Below are positions 1-5,751 of a DNA stretch of 7,643 nucleotides, in pieces. This stretch comes from Alphaproteobacteria bacterium (GTDB taxonomy: Bacteria > Pseudomonadota > Alphaproteobacteria > Rickettsiales > JAIXRX01): assembly GCA_027485005.1 (NCBI GenBank), contig JAIXRX010000141.1:1-7643 (forward strand), in the 5' to 3' direction. Every line of letters begins with the position of its first letter. The stretch's first letter is position 1. Made by a program: the position numbers and the translations under genes. Below the pieces are notes generated by a model that was not told the DNA's origin, ran no database searches, and saw only the letters and a list, made by a program, of their open reading frames with translations.

Positions 1-809
1 CCGTAATCAATCGTTTCGCCGCTGATGGTTATGTTGTCCGTGTTCATCACGCCGTGGATAAATCCGACATGCATCCATGCGGCGACCAGCTCTGCCTGAC
101 GTTCGATCACACGATGTAAGAAGGCAAGATAAGGATTATCATGTTGCAGAAGTTCGGGATAATGCCGCGCCAGTGCATAATCTGCCAATGCTTTAAGCCC
201 CCGTAGATCTTCGCGTGCAGCGGCATATTCAAACGTACCAACGCGAATGTGACTGGCAGCTACACGGGTGAGAATTGCCCCCGTGAGTATGGTATCACGA
301 AATACATGTTCACCCGTTGTTACTACCGCAAGACTGCGCGTGGTTGGAATGCCGAGCGCATGCATGGCTTCACTGATAAGATATTCACGAAGCATTGGCG
401 CAAGCGCAGCACGGCCATCACCACGACGAGAATATGGCGTAGGGCCAGAGCCTTTCAGCTGGATATCATAGCGCGTGCCATCGGGTGTGATATGCTCACC
501 GAGTAGATGAGCTCTGCCATCACCCAGCATATTAAAGTGACCAAATTGATGTCCAGCATAAGCCTGCGCAATAGGCGTTGTATTTTCTGGTAATATATTG
601 CCAGAAAAAGTCGCCGCTAGACTATCTTCGTTGACTTCATCAAATGACAAACCTAAGGCTTTCGCAAGCCCGTGGTTGAACACAACCAAGTGTGGTGCTT
701 TGACTGGGCTTGGGGCAATACGAGTATAAAAAGTATCCGGCAGAGAGGTATAACTGTTTTCTAGCTGCCAGCCTGCTGAGGCATACTTGTGTGTGGGGAG
801 TTTAGTCAT
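1..809 (-). CDS. selO: Protein adenylyltransferase SelO (YdiU/UPF0061 family), N-terminal part, cut by window edge
   Basis: The 269 complete codons visible read as the N-terminal half of SelO, a pseudokinase-fold enzyme that transfers AMP from ATP to Ser/Thr/Tyr side chains; in Escherichia coli known targets include redox and central-metabolism proteins. Visible signatures are YAGHQFGHF (residues 84-92), LGDGRA (95-100), QLKGSGPTPYSRRGDGRAAL (117-136, with nucleotide-binding K119), REYLISEAMH (141-150, E142), TRVAASHIR (181-189) and GFIHGVMNTDN (249-259, catalytic D258/N259), then D268-Y269 of the DYG metal-binding motif just where the window ends. Spacing between these residues fits the family, so the enzyme looks active. 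The start ATG (807-809) lies inside the stop region of the DUF2237 gene (ATGACTAA, 8-base overlap) and has no good Shine-Dalgarno, so translational coupling is likely. The C-terminal half lies outside the window. Confidence 0.95.
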   Translation of the reverse strand, partial: MTKLPTHKYASAGWQLENSYTSLPDTFYTRIAPSPVKAPHLVVFNHGLAKALGLSFDEVNEDSLAATFSGNILPENTTPIAQAYAGHQFGHFNMLGDGRAHLLGEHITPDGTRYDIQLKGSGPTPYSRRGDGRAALAPMLREYLISEAMHALGIPTTRSLAVVTTGEHVFRDTILTGAILTRVAASHIRVGTFEYAAAREDLRGLKALADYALARHYPELLQHDNPYLAFLHRVIERQAELVAAWMHVGFIHGVMNTDNITISGETIDY

Positions 810-1179
810 CAGTTAATGCATGATCGTTTAATACATTGAGAGAAATATATTTTAGTGCCTTTTCATGGGTGGCACCCAGAATCACAGGGGGCGCAACACC
901 TGCCTCATAGGCTTCCTTCCAGCGCAGCGCGCACAAACACCACCGATCACCAGCTTTTAGACCAGGAAAGTCGTACATTGATCGGGGTGTTTGCAGATCA
1001 TTCCCACGTGATTTCGTAAATTCCAAAAATTCCTGTGTCAGGACCGCCGCAACAACGTGGCTTCCTGTATCTGCCTCACCCGTATGGCAGTAGCCATTGC
1101 GGTAGAACCCTGTCATCGGGTTACTGCAACACATTTGAAGCGGCTGTCCCATCACATTCTTTGCGTGTTCATCGGCCAT
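802..1179 (-). CDS. DUF2237 family cysteine-containing protein (COG3651-like)
   Basis: A 125-residue product matching DUF2237: NVMGQPLQMCCSNPMTGFYR near the start, the GYCHTG cysteine, HVVAAVLTQEFLEFTKSRGN, then PGLKAGDRWCLCALRWKEA and GVAPPVILGATHEKAL. Five cysteines (CC, C, CxC) are the conserved core. The family has no established function; metal or thiol chemistry is only a guess from the cysteines. I chose the ATG at 1177-1179 because GGAG (1185-1188) sits five bases upstream. The frame stays open to an ATG at 1224, which would add 15 residues and overlap the DCC gene by 13 bases. That extension has no good ribosome binding site, yet reads as a plausible short signal peptide (MRSLVLFLCFISGVSMA, then DEH), so a periplasmic form cannot be excluded. 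The gene lies between the DCC and selO genes in one cluster. Family assignment is secure; the start is not. Confidence 0.88.
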   Translation of the reverse strand: MADEHAKNVMGQPLQMCCSNPMTGFYRNGYCHTGEADTGSHVVAAVLTQEFLEFTKSRGNDLQTPRSMYDFPGLKAGDRWCLCALRWKEAYEAGVAPPVILGATHEKALKYISLNVLNDHALTDD

Positions 1180-1184
1180 AGAAA

Positions 1185-1188
1185 CTCC
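1185..1188 (-). promoter_or_regulatory. Shine-Dalgarno GGAG deciding the DUF2237 start
   Basis: On the minus strand GGAG is followed by TTTCT and then ATG (1179-1177), an ideal five-base spacing. The in-frame ATG at 1224 is preceded by ACGGTTATGACCG, which has no comparable purine-rich site. This favours the shorter DUF2237 product. Confidence 0.6.
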
Positions 1189-1211
1189 AGAAATAAAACA
1201 TAAAAAAAGAA

Positions 1212-1574
1212 CTAAAGATCGCATCGGTCATAACCGTATTTTTGATAGCGCCAGTTTGCAAACCATCTGTAAAATATTCGGGTAACGTGATACACTAAAG
1301 GCAGCCTTATACATCGTCCAGCGAGCGGCCATGGTTTAGGCAGACGCTCCCACATCAAGGCAAATGCATCAACACCAACATGCATTACGCCTACTTCATC
1401 CATCACATGCAGTTGCTTGAGACCATCTTTCAGAGCCACACCTTTTTCTTCCAGTGCATGGGATTGAACCGTAATATCGACCCACTCAAATGTGCCTACG
1501 GCAGAGATACGCTGATAATGCGCTATCTCGCGTCGACATAATCCACATTTTCCATCATAAAAAACGGTTAGCAT
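1212..1574 (-). CDS. DCC family thiol-disulfide oxidoreductase (DUF393, COG3011)
   Basis: A 120-residue protein opening with MLTVFYDGKCGLCRREIAHY. The YDGxCGLC segment (residues 6-13) is the defining Asp-Cys-Cys motif of the DCC/DUF393 family, predicted to have a thioredoxin-like fold with a redox-active CxxC pair (C10, C13). Further family features are FEWVDI (29-34) and the aromatic C-terminal stretch LPLVYHVTRIFYRWFANWRY (91-110). The length is normal for the family, and there is no signal peptide, so it should act in the cytoplasm. Its ATG overlaps the stop of the upstream outer-membrane protein gene by one base (TAATG), and there is no strong ribosome binding site, both pointing to translational coupling. 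The substrate is unknown. Lying with DUF2237 and selO, it supports a shared role in thiol redox state, which is inference. Confidence 0.9.
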   Translation of the reverse strand: MLTVFYDGKCGLCRREIAHYQRISAVGTFEWVDITVQSHALEEKGVALKDGLKQLHVMDEVGVMHVGVDAFALMWERLPKPWPLAGRCIRLPLVYHVTRIFYRWFANWRYQKYGYDRCDL

Positions 1575-2410
1575 TAGAAGCGATACGTCACGCCAAGAAC
1601 GCCCAAAAACTGGTTGGGCGTGCCTTCATCTTCTATCATTGGGCTGGCAGAGGCATCGCCGATAAAACGGGTGTAGTTAACTAAACCCATAACGCCCCAA
1701 TGTTCATTAAGAGAGTACAAAAGTTGATTGCCGATGGTAAAACTATTAAATCCTGCCTCTGCATCAAACTGGCGCAAACCAGAGCGGGCCGCATTATCGG
1801 CATCCACCGAAAAATAGGTATCCATATAATCTTCACTCTGATAGTTCAAAAATCCACTCACGGAATAACGAAGCTTATTGGTAATAGGAGTAAAGTAGGT
1901 CGCCCCCACCTCCCCGAGCATTCCGCCATGCCCATCATTAACATCTTGTAATAATTCTACAGTCATTTCCAGATTATCGCCCGGACGCAATAAGCTGCGC
2001 TGAATGTAGCTGGCAAAGCCCCCAACCTCAACTGCATCATCTACAGACCGCAGGCGCTTAAGGGCTGCATTATCAATGTCATCTCCATCACGGCCAAAAC
2101 GAAATTGAACCATGGGACCTGCATTAAAAGTGGATGAATCTACCACATTGCCCATCGCCTGTAATCCGCGCAAAGCGATATAGTAGTTCCCTTTATTCAC
2201 TTGACCAGCCAGCGCTGGAATTAATTGATATTCGTCTGATCCTTCATATTCTGGCAGATAAATTGAACCAGCGGCGATAAAGCCTGTCCACTCTGTTTTG
2301 CTGGCACTGGGCCGCTCTGCTGCATAATCAAGCAGCTGTGAATTACGTGCCAATGCTGTCTGAGAAATACTGACGAGCAAAGCAAAAGACAAAAGTAACG
2401 TCTTTTTCAT
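1574..2410 (-). CDS. MipA/OmpV family outer-membrane beta-barrel protein
   Basis: The 278-residue product starts at an ATG (2408-2410) preceded by AAGGGG four bases away. An in-frame ATG at 2464 lies upstream but lacks these features. Residues 1-21 (MKKTLLLSFALLVSISQTALA) form a classic signal peptide with an ALA cleavage site. The mature part has short alternating strands rich in Gly, Tyr and Phe: GFIAAGSIYLPEYEGSDEY just after the N-terminus, which matches the MipA/OmpV pattern, then YYIALRG, NAGPMVQFRFGRD and GEVGATYFTPITNKLRYSVS. It ends GVLGVTYRF, with the terminal Phe used by the barrel assembly machinery. MipA was named as a scaffold binding murein hydrolase MltA, while OmpV relatives act as porin-like channels; which applies here cannot be told. 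It is the first gene of the cluster with DCC, DUF2237 and selO. Confidence 0.88.
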   Translation of the reverse strand: MKKTLLLSFALLVSISQTALARNSQLLDYAAERPSASKTEWTGFIAAGSIYLPEYEGSDEYQLIPALAGQVNKGNYYIALRGLQAMGNVVDSSTFNAGPMVQFRFGRDGDDIDNAALKRLRSVDDAVEVGGFASYIQRSLLRPGDNLEMTVELLQDVNDGHGGMLGEVGATYFTPITNKLRYSVSGFLNYQSEDYMDTYFSVDADNAARSGLRQFDAEAGFNSFTIGNQLLYSLNEHWGVMGLVNYTRFIGDASASPMIEDEGTPNQFLGVLGVTYRF

Positions 2411-2443
2411 AAAACCCCTTACCAAGAAAGAAATGATATTTTT

Positions 2444-2460
2444 CATTAAGATGCTTAATG
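2444..2460. promoter_or_regulatory. Perfect 7-bp palindrome with 3-base spacer upstream of mipA-like gene
   Basis: CATTAAG-ATG-CTTAATG is a perfect dyad 33 bases upstream of the mipA-like start, inside the only gap (2411-2503) between the photolyase operon and the mipA cluster. Reading in the gene direction it is followed by AAAAATATC, not by a T-run, so it is not a terminator for the photolyase gene. Its position suits an operator or a short leader hairpin. A weak promoter-like pair overlaps it on the minus strand (TTGTAT, 17 bases, CATTAA). Function is inferred from position alone. Confidence 0.35.
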
Positions 2461-2503
2461 ACACTGTTTAAGCGTCGATACAAATTAACTTTCTGTAATA
2501 AAG

Positions 2504-4042
2504 CTACAGATGACCATTCGTCATTCTTTCAATAATTTTCAGGGCTTGTGCGCGAATAGCGGTTTGTTTCTCAGGTGCAAACTTATCCCAAGTAGAAAAT
2601 ACATAAGGCATGCGTTGATTGCCGCGGAATTTATCTTCGTGACGAACCAAAAAATCCCAATAGAGCGCGTTAAATGGACAAGCTTTTTCTCCCGTCATTT
2701 CGTTGGGATCGTACTGACATTTTCCACAATAATTACTCATGCGGTGAATATATTTACCACTCGCCGCATAAGGCTTGCTTGCCACAACCCCATCATCCCC
2801 AAATAACGCCATGCCAAGTGTGTTAGGCATTTCTACCCACTCATAGGCATCGGAATACACAGCCAAATACCAGTTTTGAACCTGTTTCACATCCAGCCCC
2901 GCAAGCAGAGCGAAGTTACCGGTAATCATCAAGCGCTGAATGTGGTGCGAATAGGCATGTTCCCGTGTGTGACGAATAGTTTCTGCAATACAGAACATGT
3001 GCGTTTCTGCAGTCCAATAGAAATCCGGTAATGGTCGAGTCGCTTCAAGTGTATTGCGTGTGCCATATTCAGGCATCAGATGCCAATAGATACCGCGAAT
3101 ATATTCGCGCCAACCCAAGATTTGACGAATGAATCCTTCCACTGCATTCAGTGGCGCTCGATGCGCGCGATATGCCGTTTCAGCCAATTGGCAGATTTCA
3201 AGTGGCAACAACAGGCCTGCATTCAGATAACTCGAAATCAGTGAGTGGTAAAGATATGCTTCGCCTGCGACCATTGCATCTTGGTAATCTCCAAAATTAG
3301 GCAGAAGATGTGTAATGAAATGCTCTAGTTCCTCTATCGCCTGATCCCGCGTAACAGCATAATGAAATGGCTCAAGTTTACCAAAATGATGGCTAAAACA
3401 ATTTTTTACTAATGCTAACACTTCTTTTGTTATCGCTGATTTTTTGTGACTGATACGGGCAGGAGATGTCATACCTGATTTTGGGGGTTTGCGATTTTCT
3501 TTATCGTAATTCCACTCGCCACCAGTTGGTTTTTGATCAGCCTCTATTAGAATCGAATATTTTTTACGCATTTCACGGTAGAAAAACTCCATACGAAGTT
3601 GTTTCTTCCCCTTCGCCCATGCTGCAAACTCTTCACGATTTGCAAGAAAACGTGTGTCTTGCCGAATCTCCACAGGTATGCCAAGTAGCGCCTGCCATCC
3701 CTTGAATGTTTCAAGCACACGATATTCACCTGGCTCGGTGACGATCACGCGCGACGGATTTAATGCGTTTATTGCACGTGCCACCTCGCTCGTAAAGCTA
3801 CCTGTATTTTGAGGTGCATCTAATTTTATATAACGCACCTGTATGCCTTGCGCTTCAAGTTCTGCAGCGAAATGACGCATAGCAGAAAAAAGGAAGGCAA
3901 TTTTCTTAGGATGATGAGGAACATAGGTAGCCTCCTCCATCACTTCGCAAAACAAGACAGTGTCGTTCGATTTTTCTAGGGCTTGTAATGAGGAAATAGA
4001 ATGAGAAAGCTGATCCGCAAGGATGAGGCGCAATGCAGACAC
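2504..4042 (-). CDS. phrB: Iron-sulfur bacterial cryptochrome/(6-4) photolyase (PhrB-like, COG3046)
   Basis: A 512-residue flavoprotein of the FeS-BCP/PhrB group, expected to repair UV (6-4) photoproducts in DNA using light, FAD, a lumazine antenna and a [4Fe-4S] cluster. The N-terminal antenna domain (MSALRLILADQLS, EVMEEATYVPHHPKK 33-47, RVIVTEPGEYRV 98-109) precedes the helical FAD domain (AVEGFIRQILGWREYIRGIY, 300-319). The four cluster cysteines C351, C439, C442 and C455 each lie one residue after those I recall for Agrobacterium PhrB, as do W343 and W391 (electron transfer) and the active-site pair H366-H367 (SHHIQRLM). Every key residue I checked is present, so it should be active. It starts at GTG (4040-4042) behind AGGAGG with seven-base spacing, and this GTG overlaps the DUF2805 stop (TAGTG), indicating coupling. 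A (6-4)-repair role is inferred from the family; a cryptochrome-like sensing role is the alternative. Confidence 0.95.
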   Translation of the reverse strand: MSALRLILADQLSHSISSLQALEKSNDTVLFCEVMEEATYVPHHPKKIAFLFSAMRHFAAELEAQGIQVRYIKLDAPQNTGSFTSEVARAINALNPSRVIVTEPGEYRVLETFKGWQALLGIPVEIRQDTRFLANREEFAAWAKGKKQLRMEFFYREMRKKYSILIEADQKPTGGEWNYDKENRKPPKSGMTSPARISHKKSAITKEVLALVKNCFSHHFGKLEPFHYAVTRDQAIEELEHFITHLLPNFGDYQDAMVAGEAYLYHSLISSYLNAGLLLPLEICQLAETAYRAHRAPLNAVEGFIRQILGWREYIRGIYWHLMPEYGTRNTLEATRPLPDFYWTAETHMFCIAETIRHTREHAYSHHIQRLMITGNFALLAGLDVKQVQNWYLAVYSDAYEWVEMPNTLGMALFGDDGVVASKPYAASGKYIHRMSNYCGKCQYDPNEMTGEKACPFNALYWDFLVRHEDKFRGNQRMPYVFSTWDKFAPEKQTAIRAQALKIIERMTNGHL

Positions 4043-4275
4043 TATTCTGCCTCCTGCTGGAGTAATTTGCTGCGTTTTTCATGTTTAGAGCTTCGACCCG
4101 AGACACGTTTGCGCCATAGCTTGAAGCTACTTGCTTTTAGATTTGCACGCATGATTTTAATCACTTCAGCTTCTGAAAGCCCACGATCTTTTTTGATTTT
4201 ATCAAACGAAATTTCATCCGCCCATGCCATGCGTATGATATCATTAATAAAAGCCTCGCTATAGAGTTGCGCCAT
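4042..4275 (-). CDS. DUF2805 (TIGR03643) family small protein
   Basis: A 77-residue basic protein. The pattern IIRMAWADEISFDKIKKDRG (13-32) followed by LSEAEVIKIMR (33-43) and SSFKLWRKRVSGRSSKHEKR (49-68) is diagnostic of DUF2805. The middle part, with a short helix, GLSEAEVIKIMR and a strongly basic tail, resembles a helix-turn-helix-like nucleic-acid-binding unit, but no function is established for the family. Members are often found beside photolyase/cryptochrome genes, as here, where its TAG stop shares a base with the photolyase GTG start. The ATG (4273-4275) has AGGA six bases upstream. A role in control of, or DNA binding with, the photolyase is inference from context. Confidence 0.88.
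   Translation of the reverse strand: MAQLYSEAFINDIIRMAWADEISFDKIKKDRGLSEAEVIKIMRANLKASSFKLWRKRVSGRSSKHEKRSKLLQQEAE
4050..4055 (-). promoter_or_regulatory. Strong ribosome binding site AGGAGG for the GTG-start photolyase gene
   Basis: AGGAGG lies within the last codons of the DUF2805 gene, seven bases before the GTG at 4042. It is the best Shine-Dalgarno match I noticed in the window and supports the uncommon GTG start at the TAGTG junction. Confidence 0.75.
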
Positions 4276-4369
4276 GAGCCATCCTATTTTGCCTATTAGT
4301 TATTGCAAGGCGTCGCGTCATATCATGTTTAAAAAGTGATAAAGTGCAAACAGAAATTTTAATATGAAA

Positions 4370-4398
4370 ATTAAAGATTGCAGCTAATTTAACGGCAA
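4370..4398 (-). promoter_or_regulatory. Candidate sigma-70-type promoter of the DUF2805-photolyase operon
   Basis: On the minus strand TTGCCG (4393-4398, four of six matches to TTGACA) and TTTAAT (4370-4375, five of six to TATAAT) are separated by exactly 17 bases in A+T-rich DNA. Transcription would start near 4363, giving a leader of about 87 bases before the DUF2805 ATG. It lies in the 186-base gap after tRNA-Arg, in which I see no gene and no clear terminator. The call rests on pattern only. Confidence 0.35.
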
Positions 4399-4461
4399 GA
4401 CTTCTGTGCTAACGTTTTCACAAGCAGAAAAATTGATTGGCGCGGGGGCTTGATATAGAAC

Positions 4462-4538
4462 TGGCGTACCCGATTGGATTCGAACCAACGACCTTTGCCT
4501 TCGGAGGGCAATGCTCTATCCAGCTGAGCTACGGGTAC
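4462..4538 (-). tRNA. tRNA-Arg, anticodon CCG
   Basis: A 77-base cloverleaf with an encoded CCA end. The acceptor stem GTACCCG pairs perfectly with CGGGTAC, followed by discriminator G and CCA. The D stem is GCTC/GAGC around AGCTGGATA. The anticodon stem TTGCC/GGCAA carries the loop CTCCGAA, giving anticodon CCG, which reads CGG (Arg). The variable loop is AGGTC, and the T arm GTTGG-TTCGAAT-CCAAT closes with one G-T pair. It begins 54 bases after the rlmB stop on the same strand, so it may share that transcript or use its own weak promoter. No convincing terminator follows. Confidence 0.97.
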
Positions 4539-4592
4539 ATAAAATGCAATAAAAAGTGGCCTAGCGCAATCGCAGGACTTTGTCACGTACTG

Positions 4593-5360
4593 CTATGAAC
4601 GAGTAATTTCGTAAAGCGCAATAGCTGCTGCATTGGAAACATTAAGACTTTCCATTTGGCTATGAATCGGCAATTTCACCAATAAATCGCAATGCTCGCG
4701 GGTGAGGCGGCGCATGCCTTTGCCTTCTGCGCCCATCACCAATGCGGTTTTAGTAGAGAGTTTGGCGGCAGCCAGCGTTTTGTCCGCTTCGCCTGCCAGC
4801 CCTGCAATCCAGTAACCATGCTGCTTAATCGTTTCCATGGTTTTGACTAGATTGGTGACGTAAATCAGCGGCACCAGCTCGAGCCCGCCGCTGGCAGATT
4901 TGGCCATGGTGGCGGTTTCTTGCGGGGCATGGTCTTTGGGAAGAATAATCGCGGCTACACCAAAGGCCGCTGCCGAGCGCAGCATCGCGCCGATATTGTG
5001 GGGGTCTGTCACTTGGTCGAGCAGCAAGAGTGGCGCGTCGGAGGAGAGAATATCTTCTAAATCCAGCGGGTGAAGCGGGGCGACTTCTAGCGCAATGCCT
5101 TGATGCACCGCTCCTTCGCCCAAGATTTTCTCCAAAGTAGCGTTGTCGGTCATTTCGGCCGGTTGGGGCAGGGAAAGCGCTTTCACCGCGTCGGCCTGCG
5201 CGCTGGTGATGAGCAGCTTAGACCAGCGGCGTTTGGGGTTTTGCAGCGCCGCCATAACGGCATGCAGGCCATACATCCAGTAGCGGCCAGGGGCGGCATT
5301 GGGGCGCGAATGGGCGGGCTGATGGCCGCGAGAGCCACTGTTTCTATTGGGTTTTGCCAT
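4593..5360 (-). CDS. rlmB: 23S rRNA 2'-O-ribose methyltransferase RlmB (TrmH/SpoU family)
   Basis: The 255-residue SPOUT methyltransferase uses S-adenosylmethionine; RlmB methylates the 2'-OH of G2251 in the 23S rRNA P-loop. The N-terminal substrate-binding part contains YWMYGLHAVMAAL (27-39) and VHQGIAL (85-91). The knotted catalytic domain has motif 1 LLDQVTDPHNIGAMLRSAAA (113-132, with N122 and R128), motif 2 VMGAEGKGMRRL (208-219, E212) and motif 3 LPIHSQMESLNVSNAAAIAL (230-249). The basic, low-complexity head (MAKPNRNSGSRGHQ) is typical of the start in related bacteria. The frame is open to an ATG at 5456, but those 32 extra residues do not look like the family and a candidate promoter lies inside them, so I chose 5360. 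The gene is visibly richer in G+C than its neighbours. It is divergent from tRNA-Tyr and upstream of tRNA-Arg. Confidence 0.94.
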   Translation of the reverse strand: MAKPNRNSGSRGHQPAHSRPNAAPGRYWMYGLHAVMAALQNPKRRWSKLLITSAQADAVKALSLPQPAEMTDNATLEKILGEGAVHQGIALEVAPLHPLDLEDILSSDAPLLLLDQVTDPHNIGAMLRSAAAFGVAAIILPKDHAPQETATMAKSASGGLELVPLIYVTNLVKTMETIKQHGYWIAGLAGEADKTLAAAKLSTKTALVMGAEGKGMRRLTREHCDLLVKLPIHSQMESLNVSNAAAIALYEITRS

Positions 5361-5397
5361 GAAAACGATGCCTTGAATTAAGGGTTGCAATCCGAAG

Positions 5398-5426
5398 GCT
5401 ATAGCATTAGATAGGTGGCCTTTCCA
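5398..5426 (-). promoter_or_regulatory. Candidate promoter of rlmB
   Basis: On the minus strand TGGAAA (5421-5426) lies 17 bases before TATAGC (5398-5403), which is preceded by TGC, an extended -10 pattern. The predicted start is near 5391, about 30 bases upstream of the rlmB ATG at 5360. It lies inside the reading frame of the longer rlmB start, which argues against that start. Pattern evidence only. Confidence 0.3.
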
Positions 5427-5480
5427 GCCGATAAGCAGGAAAGTTGGTTTGCCCACGTTTTTACAACGGCAAGCATGTGT

Positions 5481-5566
5481 GGTGGAGTGGCCGAGCGGTC
5501 AATGGCAGCAGACTGTAAATCTGCCCTCTTAGGAGTTCGTAGGTTCAAATCCTACCTCCACCACCA
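5481..5566 (+). tRNA. tRNA-Tyr, anticodon GTA
   Basis: An 86-base class II tRNA with an encoded CCA. Acceptor GGTGGAG pairs with CTCCACC, followed by discriminator A and CCA. The anticodon stem GCAGA/TCTGC holds the loop CTGTAAA, giving GTA (Tyr). A long variable arm (CCCTCTTAGGAGTTC) and a T arm GTAGG-TTCAAAT-CCTAC complete the structure. It is divergent from rlmB, a neighbour pair I recall from alphaproteobacterial genomes, and is followed immediately by an inverted repeat and terminator. Confidence 0.97.
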
Positions 5567-5608
5567 TTCCATAAAAACACCGCCTCTTGGGGCGGTTTTT
5601 TTATGGAA
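5567..5608 (+). terminator. Long inverted repeat / rho-independent terminator directly after tRNA-Tyr
   Basis: The core stem ACCGCC (5579-5584) pairs with GGCGGT (5591-5596) around the loop TCTTGG, followed by a T-run (5596-5602), a standard terminator for tRNA-Tyr. The symmetry runs much further: the 18-base arms 5567-5584 and 5591-5608 match as an inverted repeat with a single mismatch (C5578 against T5597). The left arm begins at the base right after the tRNA CCA. An A-run on the left side means the same element could stop transcription in both directions. Confidence 0.9.
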
Positions 5609-5690
5609 TAAGGGCAAGCACAGTCTTTATCAGTTTCTTACTGGAAACCCACCTGTCCCCTTTCGATTACTTATTTTCTTTGCGTTAAAT

Positions 5691-5719
5691 ACAGCGCGAT
5701 CGGATGGCAATCGTGCTGT
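5691..5719 (+). promoter_or_regulatory. 10-bp leader hairpin upstream of the repeat-protein gene
   Basis: ACAGCGCGAT (5691-5700) pairs with ATCGTGCTGT (5710-5719) with one G-T pair and a nine-base loop (CGGATGGCA). It ends 32 bases before the ATG at 5752 and leaves the ribosome binding site (AAAGGA) free. No T-run follows, so it is not a simple terminator. A weak -10-like TTAAAT (5685-5690) with a poor -35 lies just upstream; if that is the promoter, the symmetry would act as an operator rather than as RNA. The rest of 5609-5751 shows nothing else. Confidence 0.45.
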
Positions 5720-5751
5720 CGGTAGCTTCAAAAACAACCAAAGGAATTTTT

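Noticed and set aside
249..506. Plus-strand open frames of 85 and 67 residues
   Set aside because: They lie antisense to selO, whose minus-strand translation matches the family throughout; the plus frames have no recognisable domain or ribosome binding site.
2411..2464. Longer mipA-like start at 2464
   Set aside because: It would bury the signal peptide 18 residues inside and ignore the AAGGGG ribosome site before the ATG at 2410.
4399..4461. Terminator after tRNA-Arg
   Set aside because: Only a bulged CTTGTG/CACAGAAG pairing is visible and no T-run follows, so it is not supported.
4389..4586. Minus-strand 65-residue open frame over the tRNA-Arg gene
   Set aside because: Its VAQLDRALPSEGKGRWFES text is the well-known false translation of a tRNA gene; the cloverleaf explains the sequence.
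5361..5456. Longer rlmB start at 5456
   Set aside because: The added 32 residues do not resemble the RlmB N-terminus, and a candidate promoter lies inside this stretch.
5481..5566. Integration (att) duplication of the tRNA-Tyr 3' end
   Set aside because: I found no second copy of the tRNA 3' end in the window and no integrase gene.
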